Shown here: piece by piece, positions 45,524 through 54,172 of the stretch
How the letters are laid out: the number at the start of each line of letters is the position of its first letter
Numbering within the stretch: the stretch's first letter is position 1
Made by a program: the position numbers and the translations under genes
NCBI GenBank assembly: GCA_049841135.1
Contig: JASGHK010000005.1
Span: forward strand, 1,178,001 to 1,242,000
Reading direction: 5' to 3'
Source: JACRCT01 sp049841135
Lineage (GTDB): Bacteria > Myxococcota > Myxococcia > Myxococcales > UBA5297
Length of the DNA: 64,000 nucleotides
Notes under the pieces: model-generated
Database searches by the model: none
Told to the model about the DNA's origin: nothing
Seen by the model: only the letters and a program-made list of their open reading frames with translations

Positions 45524-46633
45524 TCAATGAACTTCGAAGCGCTTCGCGTCCGGCTCCTTGAGCTCGAGCCCCAGCCCCGGCCGCAGCAGGTCCGGCTTGA
45601 GCGCGCCCTCGCGCGGTGCCACGGCTCCCTCGAAGAAGAGCTGCTCGATGCGCGCGTGGTCGTGGAAGTACTCGAGGTGGACGACGCGCGGAGCCGCGCA
45701 GCCGACGTGCAGGTGAATCGCCGGCGCGGTGTGCGCGGACAGCGGGATCCCGTGCGCCTCGCAGAGCTGCGCCGCCTGCAGGAGGCCGGTGATGCCGCCG
45801 CAGCGGGTGGCGTCGGCCTGCAGCACGTCCACCGCGCCGGCCTCGACCATCCGCTGGAAGTAGCAGGCGTCGTAGCCGTACTCGCCGGCGGCGATGGCCA
45901 TGTTCGCCGGCCCCCGGTCGCGCAGCAGCCGCAGGCCTTCGAGGTCGTCGGAGGAGACGGGCTCCTCGAACCAGGTGACGCCCTGCTCGGCGAAGCGGTC
46001 CGCGAACCCGAGCGCCTGCTTGCGGCTGTAGGCACCGTTGGCGTCGACGAAGAGCTCGCTGTCCTTGCCGATGGCGTCGCGTGCAGCGGCGACGCGGGCT
46101 CGGTCTTCCACCGGGTCACGCCCGACCTTCATCTTCACGCGGCGAATGCCCTGCGACGCCCAGCCGCCCAACTGCTCGCGCAGCCGGTCGATCGAGTACG
46201 AAGTGAAGCCGCCGCTGCCGTAGATCGCCACGCGCTCGCGCGCCTGACCCAGCAGACTCACGAGCGGCACGTCGAGGAGCCGAGCCTTCAGGTCCCAGAG
46301 CGCGACGTCCACCGCAGAGATGGCCATGGAGCAGATGCCCGGCCGCCCGAGGTTGCGGATGGACTGCACCATCGCCCGCCACGTGCCTCGGGTAGCCATC
46401 GCGTCGCAGCCTTTGACGAGCGGCGCGAACCGGTCGGCGATGAGCGTCGCGGTCGCGCGGTCGGCGTAGGTGAAGCCCAGGCCCGTCGTCTGCCCCACCC
46501 CGGCGCGCACCAAGACCAGCGTCGTCTTGTCCCAGGCGAAGGTGCCGTCGGACTCCGGGCCGTCGGTGGGCACCGTGAAGACCGTGACGTCGAGCCGGTC
46601 GACGAGTGGCGCCCGCCCGGCGAAGCGCGTCAC
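45524..46633 (-). CDS. Enolase-superfamily enzyme (mandelate racemase/muconate lactonising type)
   Basis: 369 residues from GTG 46633, which overlaps the TGA of the upstream gene (GTGA). An N-terminal capping domain is followed by a TIM-barrel with KMK (Lys167-x-Lys169, catalytic base), metal ligands Asp197 (FVDANG), Glu223/224 (WFEEP) and Glu251 (AAGEYG), and SAHTAP near residue 300 carrying the His of the mandelate-racemase group. Members abstract a proton next to a carboxylate and often dehydrate sugar acids. The neighbouring ThDP enzyme and 2-hydroxyacid oxidase suggest a carboxylate or sugar-acid route (inference). The stop is 14 bases before the oxidase ATG at 45509. Confidence 0.88.
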   Translation of the reverse strand: MTRFAGRAPLVDRLDVTVFTVPTDGPESDGTFAWDKTTLVLVRAGVGQTTGLGFTYADRATATLIADRFAPLVKGCDAMATRGTWRAMVQSIRNLGRPGICSMAISAVDVALWDLKARLLDVPLVSLLGQARERVAIYGSGGFTSYSIDRLREQLGGWASQGIRRVKMKVGRDPVEDRARVAAARDAIGKDSELFVDANGAYSRKQALGFADRFAEQGVTWFEEPVSSDDLEGLRLLRDRGPANMAIAAGEYGYDACYFQRMVEAGAVDVLQADATRCGGITGLLQAAQLCEAHGIPLSAHTAPAIHLHVGCAAPRVVHLEYFHDHARIEQLFFEGAVAPREGALKPDLLRPGLGLELKEPDAKRFEVH

Positions 46634-48420
46634 GGGCCGACCCCGGAGATGTAGTCGCGGAACGACTGGCGGATCATCGCCAGCGAGTCCGGGTCGCCCT
46701 TGAGCACCGCCTTGGCGTAGGCCTTGGCCTGGTCGAGCGTGATGTGCGGCGGCAGCGGCGGGACGCTGGGGTCGGTGACCGCTTCGAAGACCACCGGGCG
46801 GTCCGAGGCGAACGCCGCGTCCCAGGCCTTGGCCACGCCCTCGGGCGAGTCGACGCGGATGCCGCGCAGGCCGATGGACTCGGCGTACTTGGCGTAGGGG
46901 AAGTCGGGGATGTCCTGGCTGCACTCGTACTTGGGATTGCCCTCCATCGCCCGCATCTCCCAGGTCACCTGGTTCAGGTCGCGGTTGTTGAGCACCAGCA
47001 CGACCAGGCGAGGGTCCTTCCACTGCTTCCAGTACTTGGCGACCGTGAGCAGCTCGGCGTTGCCGTTCATCTGCATCGCGCCGTCGCCCACCAGCGCCAC
47101 CACCGGCCGGTCCGGGTGCGTGAACTTGGCGGCGATGGCGTACGGCACGCCGGGGCCCATGGTCGCCAGGTTCCCGGAGAGCGAGCAGATCATCCCGTCG
47201 CGGATCTTGAGGTCGCGGGCGAACCAGTTGGCGGCGGTGCCGGAGTCCGAGGTGAGGATGGTCCGGTCGGGCAGCCGCGGCGAGAGGTCCCAGAAGACGC
47301 GCTGCGGGTTGAGCGGCGAGGCGTCCTTCATCGCCCGCGACTCGAGCGTCTTCCACCACTCGCCCACGCGCCGCTCGATCTTCGCGCGCCAGCTGCCGTC
47401 GCTCTTCTGCTTGAGCCGCGGCAAGAGCGCCGCCAGCGTCTGCTTCGCGTCGCCGACCAGCCCGACCTCCATCGGGTAGCGCAGCGAGACCATCTTGGCG
47501 TCGAGGTCGATTTGCACGCCGCGCGCCTGGCCCTCGTCGGGGAGGAACTCGGGGTACGGGAAGCTCGAGCCGACCATCAGCAGCGTGTCGCAGCCCTCCA
47601 TCAGGTCCCAGCTCGGGCGCGTGCCCAAGAGGCCGATCGATCCCGTCACGTACGGCAGGTCGTCGGGGAGCACCGCCTTGCCGAGCAGCGCCTTGGCGAC
47701 GCCGGCGCCGAGCACCTGGGCCACCTGCGCGACCTCGGCCGAGGCGTGGAGCGCGCCGGCGCCGACGAGCATCGCCACCCGCTTGCCCGAGTTGAGCACC
47801 GCCGCCGCCGCGTCGAGATCGCGAGCCGCGGGCACCACCACCGGCTGCGAGTAGCCCGCGCCGCTGTGGATGCTGTCGTGCTTCTTGGGCGGCTCCTTGA
47901 CCGCCGGCAGCTCCTGCACGTCCTTGGGCAGGATGATGCAGCTGACCGCGCGCTCGCTCAGGGCGATGCGGAACGCCCGGTCGACCAGGTGCCGCACCTG
48001 CACCGGCGAGGTCGCCGTCTCCGCGAACGCCGCGACGTCCTGGAAGAGGACCTGCAGGTCCACCTCCTGCTGGAACGCGCCGCCGAGGACCGCCCGCGCC
48101 GACTGGCCGACGAGCGCCACCACCGGCTGGTGGTCGAGCTTGGCGTCGTACAGGCCGTTGAGCAGGTGGATGGCGCCGGGCCCGGAGGTCGCCAGGCAGA
48201 CGCCGGGCTGGCCGGTGAACTTGGCGTGGGCGCAGGCCATGAAGGCGGCCATCTCCTCGTGGCGCGCCTGGACGAACGAGAGCTCGCCGCCGCTCTTCTT
48301 CTGCAGGGCCTGCAGCGAGCCCATCACGCCGTTGATGCCGTCGCCAGGGTAGCCGTAGATGCGCGTGACGCCCCAGGCGCGCAGGCGCTCGAGCAAGAAG
48401 TCGGAGACGGTCTCGGCCAT
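46630..48420 (-). CDS. ThDP-dependent pyruvate oxidase/dehydrogenase-like enzyme (PoxB type)
   Basis: 596 residues. GAGGGGGG precedes ATG 48420. The N-terminal PYR domain has IYGYPGDGIN and the catalytic glutamate in FVQARHEEMAAF (about 50-60). The middle domain has VAMLVGAGALHASAEVAQVA. The C-terminal PP domain has the ThDP motif GDGAMQMNG followed about 30 residues later by VLVLNN. Glycine/proline contacts (CLATSGPGAIHLLNGLYDAK) are normal. It resembles PoxB-type enzymes that decarboxylate pyruvate to acetate and pass electrons to quinone through FAD; acetolactate synthase and glyoxylate carboligase are related alternatives. First gene of the operon with the enolase-like enzyme and the FAD/Fe-S oxidase. 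Confidence 0.88.
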   Translation of the reverse strand: MAETVSDFLLERLRAWGVTRIYGYPGDGINGVMGSLQALQKKSGGELSFVQARHEEMAAFMACAHAKFTGQPGVCLATSGPGAIHLLNGLYDAKLDHQPVVALVGQSARAVLGGAFQQEVDLQVLFQDVAAFAETATSPVQVRHLVDRAFRIALSERAVSCIILPKDVQELPAVKEPPKKHDSIHSGAGYSQPVVVPAARDLDAAAAVLNSGKRVAMLVGAGALHASAEVAQVAQVLGAGVAKALLGKAVLPDDLPYVTGSIGLLGTRPSWDLMEGCDTLLMVGSSFPYPEFLPDEGQARGVQIDLDAKMVSLRYPMEVGLVGDAKQTLAALLPRLKQKSDGSWRAKIERRVGEWWKTLESRAMKDASPLNPQRVFWDLSPRLPDRTILTSDSGTAANWFARDLKIRDGMICSLSGNLATMGPGVPYAIAAKFTHPDRPVVALVGDGAMQMNGNAELLTVAKYWKQWKDPRLVVLVLNNRDLNQVTWEMRAMEGNPKYECSQDIPDFPYAKYAESIGLRGIRVDSPEGVAKAWDAAFASDRPVVFEAVTDPSVPPLPPHITLDQAKAYAKAVLKGDPDSLAMIRQSFRDYISGVGP

Positions 48421-48623
48421 GTTCCCCCCTCGGCGCGGCACGGCCGGGCGAGAGCGCCGGCCGCGGGCAGGGGTGATTTAGAGATCGCGCGGACTTGCGT
48501 CATACGGCGCCTGGCCGCGCGAGCCCGCCCGCTTGGGGCACGTGCGACTTCGCGCACGAACCGTCGTTGGCCGCCCCTCGGTCGATCGACTAGATTGCCC
48601 GGCCCGCATCCTCGGAGGCTCGG

Positions 48624-49061
48624 ATGAAGAAGGACCAGGTCCCCCAGGACAAGAACGCCTTCGACTTCGTGCCGCTGGGCTACTACGCCGTCGACGAGAA
48701 GGGCGAGTTCCACTGCGTCTCCAGCGTGGGCTGGCAGGCGACCAACGAGAACTGGGGCGAGCGCCTCGACGAGATGCGCGAGGTCTACCTGGCCGCGCGG
48801 GCGCAGGTGGAGCGCGGCGAGAAGAGCCCGCTGCACTACCACATGGCCGTGCGCCGCTTCGAGCCGCGGCTCTTGGCCTCCTACCTCGGCCTGTGGACCT
48901 TCCAGGTCAAGCGGCACCTCAAGCCCAAGGTGTGGGCGCGGCTGTCGCCGGCGATGTACGAGCGCTACGCGAAGCTCTTCGCCATCACCGTCGAGGAGCT
49001 CAAGACCCTGCCGCCCGCCGACGCGCCCCTGCCGCTCGATCGGGCCGACAAGTACAAGTGA
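48624..49061 (+). CDS. Conserved-looking small protein upstream of the BtrH-like gene
   Basis: 145 residues, strong GGAGG before the ATG. The N-terminal half is mixed (FDFVPLGYYAVDEKGEFHCV, VGWQATNENWGERLDEMREV). The C-terminal half is helical with a pattern resembling a DNA-binding or tRNA-binding helix bundle (LHYHMAVRRFEPRLLASYLG, SPAMYERYAKLFAITVEELK). No signal peptide. The stop is five bases before the BtrH-like gene, so they form an operon. It diverges from the PoxB-type operon. Family not recognised. Confidence 0.72.
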   Translation: MKKDQVPQDKNAFDFVPLGYYAVDEKGEFHCVSSVGWQATNENWGERLDEMREVYLAARAQVERGEKSPLHYHMAVRRFEPRLLASYLGLWTFQVKRHLKPKVWARLSPAMYERYAKLFAITVEELKTLPPADAPLPLDRADKYK

Positions 49062-49066
49062 GCCGT

Positions 49067-50069
49067 ATGCGCACCGACTACCAGCACCGCTTCTGCGCCC
49101 ACTGCGAGACCGGCACCATCGCCGGCCTGCTGCAGCACGCCGGGGTCTCCATCTCCGAGCCGATGGTCTTCGGGATGGGCTCGGGGCTCTTCTTCGTCTA
49201 CTTCCCGCTCATCAGCCTGGGGCTCATCCCGCTCCTGAGCTACCGGATCACCCCGGGGACCATCTTCAAGCACCTGACGCGGCGGCTCGGGCTGGACCTG
49301 CACGTCAGGCGCTACCGGGACCGCGAGCAGGCCATGCGTGAGCCTCGACGAGCTGCTCGAGCGCGGCCACCCGGTGGGCATGCAGACCGGGTTCTACTGG
49401 CTGCCCTACCTGCCGGACTCGCTGCGGGTGCACTTCAACGTCCACAACATCATCGTCTACGGCAAGGAGGGCTCGGACTACCTCGTCAGCGACGTGACGA
49501 TGCTCCAGCCGACGACCTGTCCGGCCGAGGCGCTCGAGAACGCGCGCTTCTCCAAGGGCGTCTTGGCGCCCAAGGGGCTGAGCTACCACTTCGAGCGCGG
49601 CGACTGGCAGGAGCGCGACCTGCAAGTGCCGGTGCGCGAGGCGATCCTCCAGGTCTGCAAAGGCATGAATTCGCCCTGGCCGGTCGTCGGGGTGCGCGGC
49701 ATCCACCACCTGGCCAACAGCGTGGAGAGGTGGCCCCGCAAGCACGACGAGAAGACCCTGCGGCGCAAGCTCGGCGACATCGTGCTGATGCAGGAGCTGG
49801 GCGGCACCGGGGGCGGCGGCTTCCGCTACCTCTACTCGGCGTTCCTCAAGGAGGCCGGCGAGCGCACGGACAACGCCAGGCTCGCGCCCCTGTCCAAGGC
49901 CATGCTGGAGATCGGCGACCAGTGGCGCGAGTTCGCCTCGGTCGCAGCGCGCCTGCGCAACCACCGCGAGAAGCCGGGCGAGACGATGGCGACGCTCCCC
50001 GCGATGCTGCGCGACATCGCGGCGCGCGAGACGTCGCTCTACGCCGAGCTGAAGCAGGCGGTCTCCTAG
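49067..50069 (+). CDS. BtrH N-terminal-domain protein (DUF4872 type), frameshift
   Basis: About 333 residues. The first frame gives RFCAHCETGTIAGLLQHAGV, the start of a BtrH_N fold (Cys13 and the G-T-I-x-x-L-L helix), then GMGSGLFFVYFPLISLGLIP and FKHLTRRLGLDLHVRRYRDR. Near 49337 the frame changes and continues SLDELLERGHPVGMQTGFYW, NVHNIIVYGKEGSDYLVSDV and a helical C-terminus matching DUF4872. BtrH in butirosin synthesis transfers an acyl chain from a carrier protein using a catalytic Cys; distant homologues may be acyltransferases or peptidases. The total length fits one excess base (or two missing). Substrate unknown. Confidence 0.72.
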
Positions 50070-50094
50070 TCTGGGATGAGCCAGGCGTGCTCGC

Positions 50095-50285
50095 CGGCGA
50101 CTGAAGTCGCGCCTGACAGTACGAAGCCCGCCTGCGCGGGCTGGGGCGCGAAGGAGGGGCGAGTGCCAGGTCGCCTCGCCTGTCCTTCTGAGAACTGAGC
50201 ATCCCTCCTGGCACCTTCGGATCTGATCACCACCCAGCCCGCGCAGGCGGGCTTCGCATCACGAGGCGCGGCTTCAGCCGCCGGC
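50095..50285. repeat. REP-like inverted repeat with double hairpin in each arm
   Basis: 50122-50145 and 50233-50256 are perfect 24-bp inverted repeats (core GCCCGCCTGCGCGGGC). Outer arms 50096-50113 and 50265-50282 match at 16 of 18 positions; the two differences pair with each other within each arm's own hairpin (A-T in one arm, G-C in the other). Each arm thus contains two small self-complementary hairpins. No transposase is adjacent. The rest of 50070-50445 has no supported gene. Confidence 0.8.
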
Positions 50286-50445
50286 ACCCCTCTCCGTCCT
50301 GTCCTGAGCTTGGGGGTGAGGCTCGCGTGGCGCTCATCCGGGCTTGCCCGCCGAACTCCGCCGACCTTGCTTTCTTCTCATGCGCCTTCCGGTCCAGGGA
50401 GGTCGCAGCGGGAGTTGGCGCACGTCGGGCGAGTGAGGGAGTGGC

Positions 50446-52815
50446 ATGTCGGCGAAAGGCCAAGGCAAGAAGCGGAAGACGGCCGGACGCGAGGTCTACC
50501 CCAAACCAGCGCATCGGTTCGCGAACGCCAGGATTGGGATGACGTACCGGGATTCGAAGCCGGACTTTCCGACCTTGGACCAGGCGCCGCCTCGAGCGCC
50601 CAACGTCGTCATCGTCTTGCTGGACGACGTCGGCTACGGCTGGCCCAGCACCTGTGGCGGGCTGGTCCGGATGCCTGCGGCCGAGAGGCTCGCCTCCCAG
50701 GGCTTGAACTACTGCCAGTTCCACACGACGGGGCTCTGCGCGCCGACGCGCGCGGCGCTGCTGACCGGCCGCAACCACCATTCGGTCTCGACGGGCATCG
50801 TCCAGGAGATGGCCACCGGGTTCCCCGGGTACTGCGGCATCCTCCCGAGGAGCTGCGCGACCCTCGCGCAGCTGCTGTCCCCCAACGGCTACGCGACCGG
50901 ATGGTGGGGCAAGAACCACAACACGCCCGACACCCACACCAGCCCGGCCGGCCCCTTCACTCATTGGCCCACCGGGCTCGGGTTCGACTACTTCTACGGC
51001 TTCATGGGGGGCGAAACGGACCAGTTCTACCCGGGGCTGTTCCGGAACACGGTCCCGGTGAGCGCGCCGAGGGGCCCGGAGGCCGGCTACCACCTCACCA
51101 CGGACCTCACCAACGACTGCATCGCCTGGATGCGGACGCAGAAGTCGATCGCTCCCGAGCGTCCGTTCTTCATCCACTTCGCGCCGGGAGCGGCGCACGG
51201 GCCCCACCAGCCGCCGCTCGCATGGCGCGGACGCAACGCCGGCCGCTTCGACATGGGTCGGGACCGCTACCGGGAGGTCGTGCTGGCGCGGCAGCTGGAG
51301 CTGGGGGTCGTGGCACCAGGGACGCGGCTGACCCGTCGCCCCGCGGAGATCCCGGCCTGGGACGGCTTCAGCGCCGAGGAGCGACGGCTCTTTGCGAGGC
51401 AGGCGGAGAACTACGCCGACTTCCTCGAGCACACCGACTCGGAGGTGGGCCGTCTGGTCCAGTCGCTGGAAGACCTGGGCGAGCGGGACAACACGCTCTT
51501 CGTCTACATCCTGGGCGACAACGGCTCGAGCGCCGAGGGCTCCCTTCACGGCACGATCAGCGAGCTCGCGGCGATGCAGGGAATCGAGCCGCCCATCGAG
51601 GCGAGCCTCCGGCGGATCGACGAGCTGGGCTTGCCCGGCACCAGCCCTCATTTCGCGGTGGGCTGGGCCTGGGCGGGCGACGCCCCGTTCCAATGGGTCA
51701 AGCAGGTCGCCTCCCACTTCGGCGCCACTCGCAACGGAATGATCATCAGCTGGCCGGCCTGGATCGCCGATACGGGCACCACGCGCTTCCAGTTCCATCA
51801 CGTCATCGACGTGGTGCCGACCGTCCTCGACGTCATCGGGATCGCCGAGCCGGCGATGGTGGACGGGGTCGCCCAGAAGCCGATCGAAGGGGTGAGCATG
51901 GCCTACACCTTCGACCGCGAGAACGCCCACGCCAAGAGCACACGCACGACCCAGTACTTCGAGATGCTCGGGAACCGTGCCCTCTACCACGAGGGTTGGA
52001 TCGCCAGCTGCCGGCACGGTCGGCTGCCCTGGGTGACCCAAGGGACCGCGGACTTCGCGGACGATCGCTGGGAGCTCTACGACATCGAGGACGACTTCAG
52101 TCAGTCCAAAGATCTCGCGGCGGTCCACCCCGAGAGGCTGCGTGAGCTGCAGGACCGGTTCCTGGTCGAAGCGGGGCGACGCGACGTCCTGCCCCTGGAC
52201 GATCGGTTCTCGGAGCGGATGGACGCCACGCTGCGGCCGGGCTTCTTCGGCGGCCGCAGGCGCGTGACGCTCTTTCGCGGCCTGGGGCGGCTGCCGGAAG
52301 GGAGCGCCCCCAAGACGGCCAACGTCGATCACTCCATCGAGGTCGTCGCGGAGGTCCCCGAGGAGGGCGCAGAAGGGGTCCTCGTCTGCCTCGGGGGAGA
52401 CACTGCCGGCTGGAGCCTCTTCGTCGACGGCGACCGCCTGCGCTACCACTACAACTGGTTCACGCTCGAGCGTTACGACGTCGTCGCCGAAGCGCCGCTT
52501 CCGCGCGGGAGGGTGGCGTTGCGCCTGGAGTTCGAGTGCGAAACGCCCGGTTCCCCGGGCGGGCCCGCGAAGGTGCGCCTCTTCCAAGACGGCCGCCTGG
52601 TCGGCCAAGGCCGAGTCGAGAAGCAGGTGCCCGGCCGGTTCGGCTTCGAGAGCCTGGACGTCGGAGAGGACACGATGTCTCCGGTGTACCCCGGCTACCG
52701 CGAGCGGCTCCCCTACCGCTTCACGGGAGGAATCGAGCGGGTCGAGCTCCGCCTCGGCGAAGCGGCGGAGCGGACGACCGAGGAGCTGGTCGAGCGGCAC
52801 CTGCAGGACTACTGA
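50446..52815 (+). CDS. Type I (formylglycine-dependent) sulfatase
   Basis: 789 residues without signal peptide. VIVLLDDVGYG (about 55-65) supplies metal-binding Asp60/61. LCAPTRAALLTGR holds the C-x-P-x-R motif with Cys98, converted to formylglycine in this family, and Arg102. WWGKNHN, HFAPGAAHGPHQPP and YILGDNGSSAEGS give the remaining conserved Lys, His and Asp-Asn metal site. The C-terminal ~200 residues form an extra beta-rich domain (VLVCLGGDTAGWSLFVDGDR). Length is above the usual ~500-550 of arylsulfatases and matches the long cytosolic-type subgroup. The modifying enzyme (FGE) is not in the window. The transporter gene begins 12 bases after the stop, so the two form an operon. Confidence 0.9.
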   Translation: MSAKGQGKKRKTAGREVYPKPAHRFANARIGMTYRDSKPDFPTLDQAPPRAPNVVIVLLDDVGYGWPSTCGGLVRMPAAERLASQGLNYCQFHTTGLCAPTRAALLTGRNHHSVSTGIVQEMATGFPGYCGILPRSCATLAQLLSPNGYATGWWGKNHNTPDTHTSPAGPFTHWPTGLGFDYFYGFMGGETDQFYPGLFRNTVPVSAPRGPEAGYHLTTDLTNDCIAWMRTQKSIAPERPFFIHFAPGAAHGPHQPPLAWRGRNAGRFDMGRDRYREVVLARQLELGVVAPGTRLTRRPAEIPAWDGFSAEERRLFARQAENYADFLEHTDSEVGRLVQSLEDLGERDNTLFVYILGDNGSSAEGSLHGTISELAAMQGIEPPIEASLRRIDELGLPGTSPHFAVGWAWAGDAPFQWVKQVASHFGATRNGMIISWPAWIADTGTTRFQFHHVIDVVPTVLDVIGIAEPAMVDGVAQKPIEGVSMAYTFDRENAHAKSTRTTQYFEMLGNRALYHEGWIASCRHGRLPWVTQGTADFADDRWELYDIEDDFSQSKDLAAVHPERLRELQDRFLVEAGRRDVLPLDDRFSERMDATLRPGFFGGRRRVTLFRGLGRLPEGSAPKTANVDHSIEVVAEVPEEGAEGVLVCLGGDTAGWSLFVDGDRLRYHYNWFTLERYDVVAEAPLPRGRVALRLEFECETPGSPGGPAKVRLFQDGRLVGQGRVEKQVPGRFGFESLDVGEDTMSPVYPGYRERLPYRFTGGIERVELRLGEAAERTTEELVERHLQDY

Positions 52816-52827
52816 CGGAGCGACTCG

Positions 52828-53721
52828 ATGAGAGCAGCCCTGGCACAGATGGGGAGCATCGCCGTCGTCGTCTTCGCGGTGAGCAGCATGATGTCCGTGG
52901 GACTCGCCTACCGGGTCGGCCAGCTCGTCGGTCCGCTGCGAGAGGCTCGCGCGGTGTTCCGTGCCCTGGTCGCGAACTTCGTCCTGGTTCCGTTGCTGGC
53001 CGTCGTGATCGAGCGGGTCATCCCCATGGACCCGCCGGTGGCGCTCGGGCTCTTCCTCCTCGCGGGGTCGGCCGGAGCGCCCTTCCTGATCAAGCTGACG
53101 AGCGCAGCGAGGAGCGATCTCGCGCTCAGCGCGGCGCTCCTGGTGCTCCTCGTCCCGGTCACGGTCGTGTTCCTCCCGGTGTACGTGCCGCTGGCCATGG
53201 CCCATCCCTCCCTGCGCGGCCTCTCGTACGTCCCCTCCAGCAACCTCGCGCTGGGCCTGCCGCTCCTGTCGACGTTGTTCCTGCCCATCCTGCTCGGCCT
53301 CGCGGTGAGAGCGGTCGCTCCCCGCCTGGCCGCTCGGCTGGTCCCGGTGGGCGGCAAGGTCGCCACCGTCGCGCTGGTCCTGGTCGCGGTCGCGACCTTC
53401 GGCGCCAACGGGCCCGAGCTGATCAGGATCCTGAAGAACGGCGCGGTCGTCGCCGGGGCGCTGCTGGTCGTCGGCGCCTTCGTGCTGGGATTCCTGCTCA
53501 GCCGCCACGAGCGCAGCGCCGTGCTCGGACTCGGAACGGCGCAGCGAAACATCGCGGGCGCGATGGTGATCGCCTCCCGCGACTTCAGCGACCCGGACGT
53601 GCTGGTGACGGTCACCGCTTGCGCCCTCCTCGGGCTGCTCGTGCTCTTCCCCATCGCCTGGCTCCTGAGCAGGCGAACGCCCCACCTCGGGCTTCCAACC
53701 CCCGAACCCTCACCCGCGTGA
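52828..53721 (+). CDS. Bile acid:sodium symporter (BASS) family transporter
   Basis: 297 residues with about nine or ten membrane helices spread over the whole length and almost no extra-membrane domains. The pattern FRALVANFVLVPLLAVVIER and FLLAGSAGAPFLIKLTSAAR, a G-rich crossing segment and LGLGTAQRNIAGAMVIASRD (the conserved crossover helix near residue 230) fit the BASS/SBF fold. Members carry bile acids, other organic anions or arsenite with sodium. GGAG precedes ATG 52828. It follows the sulfatase in one operon, which suggests import or export of a sulfated or desulfated organic anion (inference). Confidence 0.82.
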   Translation: MRAALAQMGSIAVVVFAVSSMMSVGLAYRVGQLVGPLREARAVFRALVANFVLVPLLAVVIERVIPMDPPVALGLFLLAGSAGAPFLIKLTSAARSDLALSAALLVLLVPVTVVFLPVYVPLAMAHPSLRGLSYVPSSNLALGLPLLSTLFLPILLGLAVRAVAPRLAARLVPVGGKVATVALVLVAVATFGANGPELIRILKNGAVVAGALLVVGAFVLGFLLSRHERSAVLGLGTAQRNIAGAMVIASRDFSDPDVLVTVTACALLGLLVLFPIAWLLSRRTPHLGLPTPEPSPA

Positions 53722-53752
53722 TCGGCGAGCGGGATGCGACGCGGGGCGCCCG

Positions 53753-54172
53753 TCACGGATGCCGCTTGAGCGGCTTGAGGAGCCGCAGCGCCACGAGGGT
53801 CGTCCCGGAGAGCACCGCGGCGAGGGCGTACAGCTGATACGACGCAGCAATCCCGACGCTCACCGTGACCCAGAGGCTGACGGCGGTCGCAAGCCCGTGC
53901 ACCTCCGCGCGGCCCTTGATGATCGCACCCGCGCCGATGAACCCGATGCCACTGACCAGCGCCTGGAAGACGCGCGCCTGGCTCTGGAGGTCGTCGCGGA
54001 AGGCGAACTGGCCGATCTCGAGGTACGCGCACGCGCCCATGGCCAGCAGAGGGTAGGTGCGGAGCCCCGGGCCGGCGTGTCGGCGCTCGCGGTCCCAACC
54101 GATGGGCAGGCCCAGCACGAAGGCCACCGCGAGGTTCAGGAGAATCCGGGGAAGCTCCTCCAAGCCAGTCAT
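53753..54172 (-). CDS. MgtC/SapB family membrane protein, second of a tandem pair
   Basis: 139 residues. The MgtC N-terminal pattern is complete: a first helix with LGLPIGWDRERR (the G-x-x-x-G-x-E-R signature), PGLRTYPLLAMGACAYLEIG, then QALVSGIGFIGAGAIIKGRA and VHGLATAVSLWVTVSVGIAA, ending with a short basic tail (RLLKPLKRHP). Four or five helices in total. It lacks the C-terminal ACT-like domain of Salmonella MgtC, as short relatives do. Its ATG overlaps the TGA of the preceding MgtC gene (ATGA). Members influence magnesium homeostasis or inhibit ATP synthase; its role here is not determined. Confidence 0.85.
   Translation of the reverse strand: MTGLEELPRILLNLAVAFVLGLPIGWDRERRHAGPGLRTYPLLAMGACAYLEIGQFAFRDDLQSQARVFQALVSGIGFIGAGAIIKGRAEVHGLATAVSLWVTVSVGIAASYQLYALAAVLSGTTLVALRLLKPLKRHP

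Noticed and set aside
42414..45530. 1038-codon plus-strand open frame opposite the oxidase gene
   Set aside because: Composition is that of an antisense shadow (Arg/Leu/His/Ala-rich), with no start signal; the minus strand carries clear FAD and Fe-S motifs.
46606..48627. Long plus-strand frame opposite the PoxB-type gene
   Set aside because: Antisense shadow with low-complexity Arg/Val/His sequence; the opposite strand has all ThDP motifs.
50227..53685. Very long open frame on the minus strand
   Set aside because: It is antisense to the sulfatase and BASS genes. Its product is Arg/Glu/Gln/His-rich without domains, while the plus-strand proteins have complete catalytic and membrane motifs. 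Third-position G+C bias creates such frames.
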